Of a stretch of 64,000 nt of DNA, positions 41,080 through 49,594 are shown in pieces (the first letter of the stretch is position 1; each line of letters opens with the position of its first letter). Made by a program: the position numbers and the translations under genes. Source of the DNA: Polyangium fumosum (GTDB lineage Bacteria > Myxococcota_A > Polyangia > Polyangiales > Polyangiaceae); NCBI RefSeq assembly GCF_005144585.1, contig NZ_SSMQ01000074.1:1-64000 (forward strand), given 5' to 3'. The notes below the pieces were generated by a model that saw only the letters and a list, made by a program, of their open reading frames with translations, was not told the origin of the DNA and made no database searches.

Positions 41080-42381
41080 ATGCGGTCCATGTTTGATGCG
41101 CAGAGGATCCTGGGCGCGCTGGTCTCGGATGGAGTCGAAGGCGGGAGCTTCCGCGATTCCAGCCGTCGTCGGCGTTACCGCGACGAGGAGTACGAGCGTC
41201 GCGACGACGAGAGCGGTATCGGCGCGGGGACGCTGCTCGCAGGCGCCGCGGGGGTCGCGGCGGCGGGCGGGCTCGCCTACATGGCGTATCAGCACTTCAA
41301 GCAGCCGGCGGCGCCGGGAATGCCGGGGGCGCCGGGGATGCACGGGATGCCGGGGGCGCCGGGGATGCACGGGATGCCGGGGGCGCCGGGGATGCACGGG
41401 ATGCCGGGGGCGCCGGGGATGATGCCGGGGGCGCCTGCGCAGCAGCAGCAGGGGTTTTTGGGGCAATTGATGGGGTCTTCGTCCGGGCCGATTCCGCCGG
41501 GTGCGCCGCAGGGGGGCGGCGCGACGAATTTCGGGGTGCCGGTTTATCACAAGGATCCGTCGACGTGGGGGACGAGCGCGCCTGCGGCGCCTGCGCAGGG
41601 ACACGCGCCCTGGGGGGGCCCGCAGGGCGGCCCGCCGCAGCCGGCGCAGCCGTGGGGAGCGCCGCCGAACCCGGGGCCGCAAGCGGGCTGGGGCGGGCCT
41701 CCGCCGCCGGCGCAAGCGGCGCAGCCGCCCGCGCAATGGAACGCGCAGCCGAACACGACGCCGACGGCGCAATGGGGGGCGCCGCCCCACGCGGCGCCGC
41801 CTGCGCCGCCTGCACCTTCGCAATGGAACGCGCAGCCGAGCACGACGCCGACGGCGCAATGGGGCGCTCCGCCGAACATAGCGCCGCCGGCTCCGGCCGC
41901 GCCGCCTGCGCAATGGGGAGCTCCGCCAAACCCGGTCGCCGCTCCCGCGCCCGCAGCCGCTCCCGCTCCCGCTCCCGCTCCCGCAGCCGCTCCCGCTCCC
42001 GCTCCCGCTCCCGCAGCCGACGCCCAGGCCGACGCCTTGCTCCTCGTGCGCGCCATGATCACCGCCGCCTTCATCGACGGCCAGATCGATCCCGAGGAGC
42101 GCGCGCGTATCCTCGACCGCCTCGCGCGTGCCGGCCTCGGGCCCGAGGATCGCGACGCGCTCAACCGCGAGCTCGAAGCCCCGCAGCCACCCTTTGCGCT
42201 CATCGGGCAGATCCGATCACCCCAGATGGCCGAGCAGTTTTACGTGGTCTCGCTCCTCTCCGCGGGCACCGAATCCGAGGCCGAGCGCGCCTACCTCAAA
42301 GGCCTGCCCTCCATGCTCGGCCTGCGCCCCGAGGACGTCGCCCGCTTGCATGCGGGCCTCGGCCTTCCGCCCCTCCCGTGA
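41080..42381 (+). CDS. DUF533/TerB-domain protein with collagen-like and Pro/Ala/Gln-rich linker
   Basis: ATG 41080 (or ATG 41089, which gives the neat start MFDAQRILGAL) yields about 433 residues. The start shows the DUF533 'FDAxxxLxxLV' helix, a charged Arg/Glu/Asp patch, a membrane-like segment (GTLLAGAAGVAAAGGLAYMAYQ, about 48-70), then a collagen-like PGAPGMHGM stretch and a long Pro/Ala/Gln/Trp linker (to about 320). TerB-like helices close the protein (ALLLVRAMITAAFIDGQIDPEERARI … YLKGLPSMLGL). The 42-bp array lies directly upstream. Function is unknown. Confidence 0.8.
   Translation: MRSMFDAQRILGALVSDGVEGGSFRDSSRRRRYRDEEYERRDDESGIGAGTLLAGAAGVAAAGGLAYMAYQHFKQPAAPGMPGAPGMHGMPGAPGMHGMPGAPGMHGMPGAPGMMPGAPAQQQQGFLGQLMGSSSGPIPPGAPQGGGATNFGVPVYHKDPSTWGTSAPAAPAQGHAPWGGPQGGPPQPAQPWGAPPNPGPQAGWGGPPPPAQAAQPPAQWNAQPNTTPTAQWGAPPHAAPPAPPAPSQWNAQPSTTPTAQWGAPPNIAPPAPAAPPAQWGAPPNPVAAPAPAAAPAPAPAPAAAPAPAPAPAADAQADALLLVRAMITAAFIDGQIDPEERARILDRLARAGLGPEDRDALNRELEAPQPPFALIGQIRSPQMAEQFYVVSLLSAGTESEAERAYLKGLPSMLGLRPEDVARLHAGLGLPPLP
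41320..41421 (+). repeat. 27-bp tandem repeats coding PGAPGMHGM
   Basis: Exact 27-base units start at 41320, 41347 and 41374, with a partial fourth at 41401. They encode the collagen-like nonapeptide repeat of the DUF533 protein. A second low-complexity stretch of GCTCCC triplets runs at about 41940-42022 (Ala-Pro linker). Confidence 0.9.
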
Positions 42382-42412
42382 CGTCCGCCCCCCGGCGACG
42401 ATATTCCCCCGC

Positions 42413-42844
42413 ATGACGTCCGGCCCGCATGGCCCACGCCACACCTTCGAGGACCACACGGCCGAGCTTCGGCTCGGCCTCTTCGCGCCCACGCTGCCCG
42501 AGCTCTTCGCCGAGGCAGGCCGCGCCCTCGCCGAGCTCGCCGTCGGGGAGGGGGCGCCGCTGCCCGAGGCCTCCGGCGAGCCTGTCTCCGTCTCGCTGCA
42601 TTCGGTCGACCGCGAGGCGTTGCTCGTCGACTGGATGAACGAGCTCGTCTTCCGGACCGAGGTGGACGCGCGGGTCTATGTCGATTTCCATTTCGACGAG
42701 CTCGCCGCCGATCACCTCGTGGCCCGGGTGCGCGGCGCGCTCGTCCCCGACCTCCGGCCCCTCGTCAAGGCGGCCACCCTGCACGACGTCCACATCACGG
42801 AGGATTCGCATGGCTACTCGGTCCACGTCGTCCTCGACATCTGA
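42413..42844 (+). CDS. archease
   Basis: The protein is 143 residues, ATG 42413, 31 bp after the DUF533 gene. It has the small family fold: HTFEDHTAELRLGLFAPTLPELFAEAGRALAELAV at the start (archease 'HTADxxxxxxGxxLxELFxxAAxAL'), then VDREALLVDWMNELVF and a C-terminal AATLHDVHITEDSHGYSVHVVLDI. Archease activates RtcB guanylylation and turnover. The next gene is RtcB and overlaps its 3' end by 35 bases, which fixes the pair's function. Confidence 0.92.
   Translation: MTSGPHGPRHTFEDHTAELRLGLFAPTLPELFAEAGRALAELAVGEGAPLPEASGEPVSVSLHSVDREALLVDWMNELVFRTEVDARVYVDFHFDELAADHLVARVRGALVPDLRPLVKAATLHDVHITEDSHGYSVHVVLDI
42799..42803 (+). promoter_or_regulatory. Shine-Dalgarno of rtcB inside the archease gene
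   Basis: GGAGG lies 6 bases before ATG 42810 (ggaGGattcgcATG), within the archease reading frame. It decides the rtcB start and gives overlap-coupled translation of the two RNA-repair proteins. Confidence 0.8.
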
Positions 42845-44291
42845 ACCCGCATCGACAAGGCCGCCGCCGCCCTTCGTCGAGGTCGCTCCCTCCGTGTACG
42901 AAATTCCGACCTCCTATCGCAGCGACATGCGCGTGCCGGCGCGGATCTTCGCGAGCCCGGAGACCTTGCCCGGCTTGCTCGCGGACCATTCCGTCGAGCA
43001 GCTCGTGAACGTGACCACGCTCCCCGGCATCGTGGGCGCCGCCTGCGGAATGCCCGACATGCACGAGGGGTATGGGTTTCCCGTCGGCGGCGTGGCCGCG
43101 ACGGCCCTGCCCGACGGCGTGATTTCGCCCGGCGGGATCGGGTTCGACATCAACTGCGGCGTGAGGCTGCTCGTCTCGAACCTCGAACACAAGGCCATCG
43201 CCGCGCGGGTCGAGGGCCTCGTGCACGAGCTCTCGCGCAGCGTGCCCTCGGGCGCCGGGCGCGGGGGGCGGTGGTCGTTCGCGGGCAAGAAGCTCGACAG
43301 GATCCTCGAAGGCGGCGCCGGCGCGCTCGTCCGGGAGCACGAGGTGGGGACGGCGTCCGACCTCGAGGCCATCGAATCGGGTGGCGCGCTCGAAGGCGCG
43401 GACGCGTCGGCGGTGTCGGAGCGCGCGAGGCAACGCGGCGCCGATCAGCTCGGCACGCTGGGGAGCGGCAACCATTTCCTCGAAGTGCAGGTCGTCGACG
43501 AGGTGTTCGACGAGGGGGCGGCCGGGCGGCTCGGGCTCGTGGTCGGGCGCGTGGCGGTGCTCGTGCATTCGGGATCGCGCGGGCTCGGCCATCAGGTGTG
43601 CACGGACCACGTGCGCCTGATGGACGGCGTGATGCAACGGTATGGCATTCACGTGCCGGACCGGCAGCTCGCCTGCGCGCCGCTCTCGTCGCCCGAGGGA
43701 CAACAATATTTTGCGGCCATGTGCGCCGCCGCGAATTTCGGGTTCGCGAACCGGCAGCTCATCGCGCACCTCGTGCGGGACGTGTTCCGGCGGATGTTCG
43801 GGGAGCGGGACGGCTTTTTGCGGTTGATCTACGACGTCGGGCACAACACGGCGAAGATCGAGAAGTACGAGGGAAAGAAGGTGTGCGTGCATCGCAAGGG
43901 CGCGACGCGCGCCTTTGGGCCGGGGAGCCGGGACGTGCCCGCGGCGTATCGGGATATCGGGCAGCCCGTGTTCATTCCTGGCAGCATGGGGACCTCGTCG
44001 TTCGTGTGTGTCGGGACCGAACACGGGAGCGAGGCCTCGTTCGGGAGCACCTGCCACGGCGCCGGGCGGCAAATGAGCCGCACCGCCGCCAAGAAAAAGG
44101 TGACGGGGCAGGCGCTGCGCAAGGAGCTGGAGGGGCGCGGCATCGTCATTCGTTGCGCGTCGAACGCCGAGCTCGCCGAGGAGGCGCCCGCCGCCTACAA
44201 GGACGTCGATCGGGTGGTCGACGTCGTGGCCGCGGCGGGCATCGCCCGAAAGGTCGCCCGGCTGCGGCCGCTCGGCGTGGTGAAAGGGTAA
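42810..44291 (+). CDS. rtcB: RtcB, tRNA-splicing/RNA-repair ligase
   Basis: ATG 42810 gives 493 residues. Metal and GTP residues are all present: C116 in GIGFDINCGVRLL, GSGNHFLEVQ (Asn-His), VLVHSGSRGLGHQV, YDVGHNTAKIE, HRKGATRAFGPG and H416 in CHGAGRQMSR (the guanylylated His). RtcB joins 2',3'-cyclic phosphate or 3'-phosphate and 5'-OH RNA ends with Mn2+ and GTP. It is cytoplasmic. Stops of rtcB (44289-44291) and the convergent ABC gene (44292-44294) abut with no spacing. I see no rtcR or sigma-54 site upstream of the pair. Confidence 0.97.
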   Translation: MATRSTSSSTSEPASTRPPPPFVEVAPSVYEIPTSYRSDMRVPARIFASPETLPGLLADHSVEQLVNVTTLPGIVGAACGMPDMHEGYGFPVGGVAATALPDGVISPGGIGFDINCGVRLLVSNLEHKAIAARVEGLVHELSRSVPSGAGRGGRWSFAGKKLDRILEGGAGALVREHEVGTASDLEAIESGGALEGADASAVSERARQRGADQLGTLGSGNHFLEVQVVDEVFDEGAAGRLGLVVGRVAVLVHSGSRGLGHQVCTDHVRLMDGVMQRYGIHVPDRQLACAPLSSPEGQQYFAAMCAAANFGFANRQLIAHLVRDVFRRMFGERDGFLRLIYDVGHNTAKIEKYEGKKVCVHRKGATRAFGPGSRDVPAAYRDIGQPVFIPGSMGTSSFVCVGTEHGSEASFGSTCHGAGRQMSRTAAKKKVTGQALRKELEGRGIVIRCASNAELAEEAPAAYKDVDRVVDVVAAAGIARKVARLRPLGVVKG

Positions 44292-44918
44292 TCAGGTCTC
44301 GAGCTTGCCGGCCGAGAGCCGGACCCGCGTCGCGCCGATCGCCTCGGCAAACCCGGGATCGTGCGTCGCGACGAGGACCGTCGTGCCCGCCGCGCGTCGC
44401 TCGGTCACGAGCCCCGCGAGCTCGCGGACGCCGGCCGCGTCGAGGCCGTTCGTCGGCTCGTCGAGCAAGAGCAAGCGCACGTCGCCGAGGATCGCCGCGC
44501 ACAGGCAGCTCCTGCGCCGCTGGCCGAGGGAGAGGCCGCCGAAAGGACGATCCCAGTACGCGCGGAGGCCGAGCCGGTCGAGGAGCGCTTCGTCCGGGGG
44601 CGGGACGCGCTTCAGCGCAGCGACGAGCGCAGAGAGCTCGCGCGGCGAGAGGTGGGCCGGCGCGTCGGCGGCCTCGGGCACGTAGCCGACGCGCGCGCGG
44701 GCAGCGGCGCGCGGGCCGAGGATCGAGGCGCCGTCGAGGGTCGCGTGGCCCCGATCCGCGTCGAGCACGCCGGCGAGGATGCGCAAGAGCGTGGACTTGC
44801 CCGCGCCATTGTCGCCGAAGATCGCCACGACCTCGCCCCGCGCAGCCGAGAGGCCCGCCGCGTCGAGCACGAGCCGCCCGCCGAGCCGCTTGTCCAGGTC
44901 CACGATCGAGAGCGTCAC
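44292..44918 (-). CDS. ABC transporter ATP-binding protein
   Basis: GTG 44918 gives 208 residues. Walker A is FGDNGAGKST (35-43). The Q-loop region is GYVPEAADAPAHLSPREL. The signature is GGLSLGQRR, Walker B is LLLLDEPTNGLDAAG, and the switch His is in VATHDPGFAEA. The GTG overlaps the TGA of the membrane gene upstream (GTGA at 44915-44918), so both are translated together. It is of the drug/heme exporter (CcmA-like) type; the substrate is not evident. Confidence 0.92.
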   Translation of the reverse strand: MTLSIVDLDKRLGGRLVLDAAGLSAARGEVVAIFGDNGAGKSTLLRILAGVLDADRGHATLDGASILGPRAAARARVGYVPEAADAPAHLSPRELSALVAALKRVPPPDEALLDRLGLRAYWDRPFGGLSLGQRRRSCLCAAILGDVRLLLLDEPTNGLDAAGVRELAGLVTERRAAGTTVLVATHDPGFAEAIGATRVRLSAGKLET

Positions 44919-46156
44919 GCCGCACCTCGGATCCTGCGTAGCACCTCGGCCCGGCGCGTGGCCGTGCCGATCCGCACGATTCCGACACCGAGGACCATCC
45001 CGAGCGAGAGCTCCCCGGCGAGCGACGCCATGGCAGCGCCGAAGGCAGCCCACACGAGCGCCTCGATCATGCCGCGATCGCCGCGCCGCGGAGAGGCCTC
45101 GGCCTCGCGCGCGCCGCCGACGAGGACCGCGCCCGTGGCGAACCCGGAGGCGACCGCGAGCACGACGAGGCGCGCCGCGAGCGCGAGCGGCGCATGCAGG
45201 CCGAGGGCCCCGACGGTCGCGAGGACGAGGCCGCTCGTGGCCCCGAGGAGGCCACCCGCGAGCGCCGCGGCGAGCGCGCGGGTGCGCGGCGCCGTCCCCG
45301 TCGCGTCGCAGAGCCAGGAGGCCGCGCGCTCCGCCCGCACGACCGCCGCCACGGCCCCCGAGAGGCCCGGCGCGAGGGCGACCGCCGCGAGGCCGAGGGC
45401 GAGCGCGCCGATCGACGTGTCCGCATCGAGATCGTGCCCGCGGGCGGCGAGCGGGAGGATGAGCCCGGCGAGCGCCGCGAGCGCGAGCGCGCGCCCGAGG
45501 ACGGCAGGTTCGCCGCGCAGGACGCCGAGCAGGTACGTCGAGGCGAGCGCGCCCAGCGGGGATCGGCCCCAAAACCCGCGGGCCGCCCCGGACGACACCT
45601 CGGGCGCGCGGCGGAAAGCGGCCGGGACGGCCAGGCACGCCGCGACGAGGGCCGCCCCGAACGCGAGCGGCGGGAGGTGTCCAAAGACGGCGAGGCCCAC
45701 GCCGGCCGCCGCCAGCGCCTCCTGCGCGCCCCACGGCCGCGTGGCGGCGAGCGCGTGCCCCGCGAGGGCCGCGAGCCCGGCCGTGGAGGCCGAGAGGAGG
45801 CCCTCGCCGCGCCCGAACAGGAGCATCCACGGCGCCTCGACGACGAGCGCGCATACGCCGCCCGCGAGGTGAAACACGAGGCGCGGCGCGGGCAACCATC
45901 GGAGATACGTCGCTGACGAAGGAACGAGCGCCGCGCGCGCGGCGGGCAGGCCGAGCATGAGCCACCCGGCCCAGAGGACGGTCATCAGCGTGGGGGAGGC
46001 GCGCATGACGGCGAGCGCCTCGGGCGGGCTCATCCCGTTCGGCCCGAAGAGGACGGTGGCGACGAGGAAGATGCCGAGCAGGAGCGGAGCGGCGAGGGGA
46101 TAGGCCGCGCGCATCGAGAGGACGACGAGGATCTTCGCGAGAGCGAGGTGTCGCAT
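44915..46156 (-). CDS. multi-span membrane protein, partner of the ABC ATPase
   Basis: ATG 46156 has GGAAGGGG upstream (a GTG at 46162 is less likely). The protein is 413 residues, with 10 or more hydrophobic Ala/Leu-rich segments and few charged loops (such as RRAPEVSSGAARG and ARGHDLDADTSIG). There is no signature family motif. Its stop overlaps the GTG of the ATPase gene, so it is very probably the permease of this transporter. No periplasmic partner is adjacent. Confidence 0.75.
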   Translation of the reverse strand: MRHLALAKILVVLSMRAAYPLAAPLLLGIFLVATVLFGPNGMSPPEALAVMRASPTLMTVLWAGWLMLGLPAARAALVPSSATYLRWLPAPRLVFHLAGGVCALVVEAPWMLLFGRGEGLLSASTAGLAALAGHALAATRPWGAQEALAAAGVGLAVFGHLPPLAFGAALVAACLAVPAAFRRAPEVSSGAARGFWGRSPLGALASTYLLGVLRGEPAVLGRALALAALAGLILPLAARGHDLDADTSIGALALGLAAVALAPGLSGAVAAVVRAERAASWLCDATGTAPRTRALAAALAGGLLGATSGLVLATVGALGLHAPLALAARLVVLAVASGFATGAVLVGGAREAEASPRRGDRGMIEALVWAAFGAAMASLAGELSLGMVLGVGIVRIGTATRRAEVLRRIRGAA

Positions 46157-46266
46157 TCGCACGCCCCTTCCGTGTGCGCGTGGGGGCAGGATACCGGGGA
46201 GCTCCGGGCGGGAGAAGCGCGGAGGCTCCGGGAGTCCGTTCGTCCGAGGATGCCGAGGGGGAGAGC

Positions 46267-46293
46267 GCCGGCCGCGCGGAGAGCGCGGCCGGC
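46267..46293 (-). terminator. perfect GC-rich terminator hairpin after the P-domain lipoprotein gene
   Basis: GCCGGCCGCGC (46267-46277) pairs with GCGCGGCCGGC (46283-46293), an 11-bp stem with a 5-base loop. It lies 14 bases beyond the minus-strand stop at 46308. A pyrimidine run (GCTCTCCCCCTC) follows on the minus strand. Confidence 0.65.
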
Positions 46294-46307
46294 TTGGCGA
46301 GGTGGGA

Positions 46308-49300
46308 TCAGGGGTTCGTGCAGAGGATCAGGGCCCAGTTCTGGAGCGGGCCGGTGATGGCGCCCGCGTCGTCCACGGCGTTGAGCTTCCAGTTGCCCTG
46401 CATGGACGTCCCGACGAGCGACGCGAAGGAGGCCTCGGGGGCGAAGCACCCGGTGTACGGCGCCGTGAAGCTCGTGTTCGTGATCAAGTTGGGGCAGGTC
46501 GAGTCGAAGACCGTGTTGATGAGGTCGTCGTTGCTGCTGCCGTTGTCGCTCGTCACGTCGAACGTGGTGTTGCCTGGCGAGATCAACGAGAGGTCCACGT
46601 CCGCCATGAAGTCGTGGTCCATGTTGACCAGGATCGCCGCGCGCGCGATCGTCCCCGTGGCGCCGACGTTGATGATGCTCGTGACGCCCGTGGTGTTGTT
46701 GTCCGGGATGCTGAGCGGGGTGTCGATCGACCGGTAGACGTGCAGCCTCTGCCCGGCGGCGCACGCGGGGAAGTAGGCCGGCAGCGTGCAGTTGGGATCC
46801 GCGGCGTCGATGAACCCGTTGCTGTTGTTGTCGATGCCGTCGTTGCAGAGCGTCTCGAAGGCGACGCACACGCTCGGGCTGCCGGTGCACTTGTACCCGG
46901 ACTCCACGGCGCAGGTCGGCGAGCAGCCGTCGCCGCCGACCGTGTTGCCGTCGTCGCACGCGTCGACGCCGTCGACGACGCCGTTGCCGCAGCTCAGCGT
47001 GCAGACGCTGGGCGTGCCCGTGCACTTGTAGCCCTGCTCGATGACACAACTCGACGAGCAGCCGTCGCCGCTGTTCGTGTTGCCGTCGTCGCACGTCTCG
47101 CTGCCCGTGATCACGCCGTTGCCGCAGAGCGCGGTGAACGTCACCTGGAGCTGGTAGGCGCTGATGGCCGCGTTGTTTTGATATTCCTCCACGCGGACGT
47201 AGTACGTGCCCGGGGCGAGCTTGCGCGCCGCCGTGTCGGTCGTCGTCGTCGGATCGATCAGGGAGCAGCTATTGAGGCCGTCGTCGTCGTCCGTCATGAT
47301 GATCGTCGTGCAGTTCGCCGCCCGGAGCTCGATGACCGTGTCGTTGCCCGTCGTGCAGGTGCCCACCGACGGGACGAAGGTCTCGATCCTCACGTCCGCG
47401 ACCGCGGGCACGGTGAACGCGTAGTAGTCCTGGTCGCCGGCGGGGCTGATCTTGCCGGTGATCGCGAAGGGCGGCTTGAGCGGGCCGCTCGCGCTCGCGC
47501 ACGCGGCGTTCGGCTCGGTCTCGACGAGGACGCAGGTGCTCGGCGTGCCGAAGCACACGTAGAACGGCTCGGATTGGCAGGTGGCGTTGCAGCCGTCCCC
47601 GGGCGTGTGGTTCCCGTCGTCGCAGGTCTCGGTCGCCACGTTCACGTAGCCGTCGCCGCAGGTCGCCACGATGCAGCCCGGGAGGCAGGCATCGTCGTCG
47701 TTCATGTTGCCGTCGTCGCACGCCTCGGCGCCGGCCGGGATGCCGTCGCCGCAGACCGTCTTGCAGGCGCTCGGCTGGCCGGTGCACACGTACCCGAGCT
47801 CGGCCTTGCAGGTGGCGTTGCAGCCGTCGCCGGGGTTCGTGTTGCCGTCGTCGCAGGTCTCGGCGCCCTTCAGGAGGCCGTCGCCGCAGATCGGGGTGCA
47901 GGTGTTCGGCGTGCCCGCGCAGAGCCAGCCCACCTCGAGCGCGCACGCGGCGTCGCAGCCGTCGTCGGCCACGGCGTTGCCGTCGTCGCAGGTCTCGGCG
48001 CCCGTGAGGATGCCGTCGCCGCAGAGCGAGAGGACGCAGACGTTCCCCGCGCAGATGTTGCTCGTGCAGTCGCCGTTCGCGAGGCACGCCTTGCCGAGGT
48101 CGCAGGTCGTGCAGGTGCCGCCGCCGCAATCTACGTCCGTCTCGGCGCCGTTTTTCACGGTATCCGTGCACGTCGGCACCTGGCAGAGGTTGCCCGTGCA
48201 GATGCCGCTCTGGCAATCGGTCGGCTGATTGCAGGCGAGGCCGTCGCCGCAGGGGCTGCAATCCGCGCCGCCGCAGTCGACGGCGGTCTCGGTCCCGTTC
48301 TGGACCTGGTCGGTGCAGTTCGAGGGCTGGCAGATGCCCGCCGTGCAGACCGTGCTCGCGCAATCCGAGTTCACCGCGCAAATGAGGCCGGCGGCGCAGG
48401 GCGAGCAGTTCGGGCCGCCGCAGTCGACGTCCGTCTCGTTGCGGTTCGTGACCTCGTCCGTGCAGGTCGGGAGGCAAATCGAGCCCGAGCAGGAGTCGCC
48501 CACGCAGTCGCTGTCCTGCGCGCAGCCGAGGCCGGGGCCGCAGGCGTTGCACGTCGCGCCGCCGCAATCGACGTCCGTCTCCTCGCCATTCTCGACGGTA
48601 TCCGTGCACGTGGGCGCCTGGCAGACACCGGCGTCGCACACGCTGCTCTGGCAATCGGAGGCCGCCGCGCAGACGAGGCCGTCGGCGCAGGGGGCGCAGG
48701 TGCCGCCGCCGCAGTCGACGTCCGTCTCGGCGCCGTTCTTCACGGTGTCGCCGCACTCGGCGGGGACGCACATGTTGTTCGCGCAGACGTTTTCAGGGCA
48801 GTCGGCGGGCGCGAGGCACTCCACGCACGTGCCCGCGCCGTCGCAGAGCTTGCCCTCGTTCGAGGCGCAGGCGGCGCCGGCCGCGAGCGGATTGTTCCCA
48901 GGTTGCCCCGCATTGCAGACGTCCTCGGTGCAATCGTTCTGATCGTCGAGGACGTCGGTGTCGTCGTTCTCGAGCGTGAGCTTCCCTTGGCCGTCGCAAA
49001 TTTCCCGGGCGCAGTCACCGGCCGTCTGCGCGTCGCTCGGGGTGCCCATGGGGGCGAGCTCTTCGCCGCAGACGCCCGCCGTGCAGGTGCGCGTCCGGCA
49101 GGCGGTGTCGGCGCCGGGGCAATCCTCGGGCGTCGTGCACGCGCCCATGCCGCCCGTCCCACCCGTCCCACCCGCACCGCCGGTGGACTGGTTGATGTCC
49201 GAGCGATCAGGCCGCGAGATAATCTCGCAGCCCGCGGAGGCGCTCATGCACGCCGCGAGGAGCGCGAAGGTCGCCGCGGCGTACCTCTTGATTCCCAAGC

Positions 49301-49325
49301 TTCTCCATCGACTCATGGGCGACAT
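46308..49325 (-). CDS. giant Cys-rich lipoprotein with DUF4215 repeats, PPC-like and P (proprotein convertase) domains
   Basis: ATG 49325 (GGGAGAAAGGGC upstream; ATG 49316 also possible) gives 1005 residues with lipobox SASAGC. A short GGTGGTGG linker follows. Cys-rich repeats come next: five of type 'ETDVDCGG-x-x-C' (about 150-410), then six DUF4215 units (CDDGN-x5-DGC-x3-C), four before and two after a PPC-like beta domain (GDQDYYAFTVP … PGTYYVRVEEYQ). The C-terminus is a P domain (NMDHDFMADVDLSLISPGNT, MQGNWKLNAVDDAGAITGPLQNWALIL). It has no catalytic domain. It is likely a surface or matrix protein. Confidence 0.85.
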   Translation of the reverse strand: MSPMSRWRSLGIKRYAAATFALLAACMSASAGCEIISRPDRSDINQSTGGAGGTGGTGGMGACTTPEDCPGADTACRTRTCTAGVCGEELAPMGTPSDAQTAGDCAREICDGQGKLTLENDDTDVLDDQNDCTEDVCNAGQPGNNPLAAGAACASNEGKLCDGAGTCVECLAPADCPENVCANNMCVPAECGDTVKNGAETDVDCGGGTCAPCADGLVCAAASDCQSSVCDAGVCQAPTCTDTVENGEETDVDCGGATCNACGPGLGCAQDSDCVGDSCSGSICLPTCTDEVTNRNETDVDCGGPNCSPCAAGLICAVNSDCASTVCTAGICQPSNCTDQVQNGTETAVDCGGADCSPCGDGLACNQPTDCQSGICTGNLCQVPTCTDTVKNGAETDVDCGGGTCTTCDLGKACLANGDCTSNICAGNVCVLSLCGDGILTGAETCDDGNAVADDGCDAACALEVGWLCAGTPNTCTPICGDGLLKGAETCDDGNTNPGDGCNATCKAELGYVCTGQPSACKTVCGDGIPAGAEACDDGNMNDDDACLPGCIVATCGDGYVNVATETCDDGNHTPGDGCNATCQSEPFYVCFGTPSTCVLVETEPNAACASASGPLKPPFAITGKISPAGDQDYYAFTVPAVADVRIETFVPSVGTCTTGNDTVIELRAANCTTIIMTDDDDGLNSCSLIDPTTTTDTAARKLAPGTYYVRVEEYQNNAAISAYQLQVTFTALCGNGVITGSETCDDGNTNSGDGCSSSCVIEQGYKCTGTPSVCTLSCGNGVVDGVDACDDGNTVGGDGCSPTCAVESGYKCTGSPSVCVAFETLCNDGIDNNSNGFIDAADPNCTLPAYFPACAAGQRLHVYRSIDTPLSIPDNNTTGVTSIINVGATGTIARAAILVNMDHDFMADVDLSLISPGNTTFDVTSDNGSSNDDLINTVFDSTCPNLITNTSFTAPYTGCFAPEASFASLVGTSMQGNWKLNAVDDAGAITGPLQNWALILCTNP

Positions 49326-49594
49326 GCCCTTTCTCCCGATCGGCGCCATGCCGGCGCGAGGGACCACACGGCCCGCAGCCCCCGGGGACGCCGGCCTTTC
49401 CGGTTTGCCAACCCGAGACCTCACCACAGGCGAAAAACCCGGTCAAGGGGTAGATCGGCCCGGAAGCACCCTCGGACAGGCGTTTTCGGGGCTATGGCCG
49501 GCCTCGCCTTCGGGCGCATGCTCCCGCTTCGCGTCGACTCTGCGGTCTGCCCTACGCAACCCCGCGGTCTTGGTGGGGGAACACGCGCGTCGGA

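Noticed and set aside
40489-41913. Minus-strand frames across the 42-bp array giving Pro/Ser/Phe repeats
   Set aside because: Several overlapping frames are open at once and none has a ribosome site or a family; the periodicity is explained by the DNA repeat itself.
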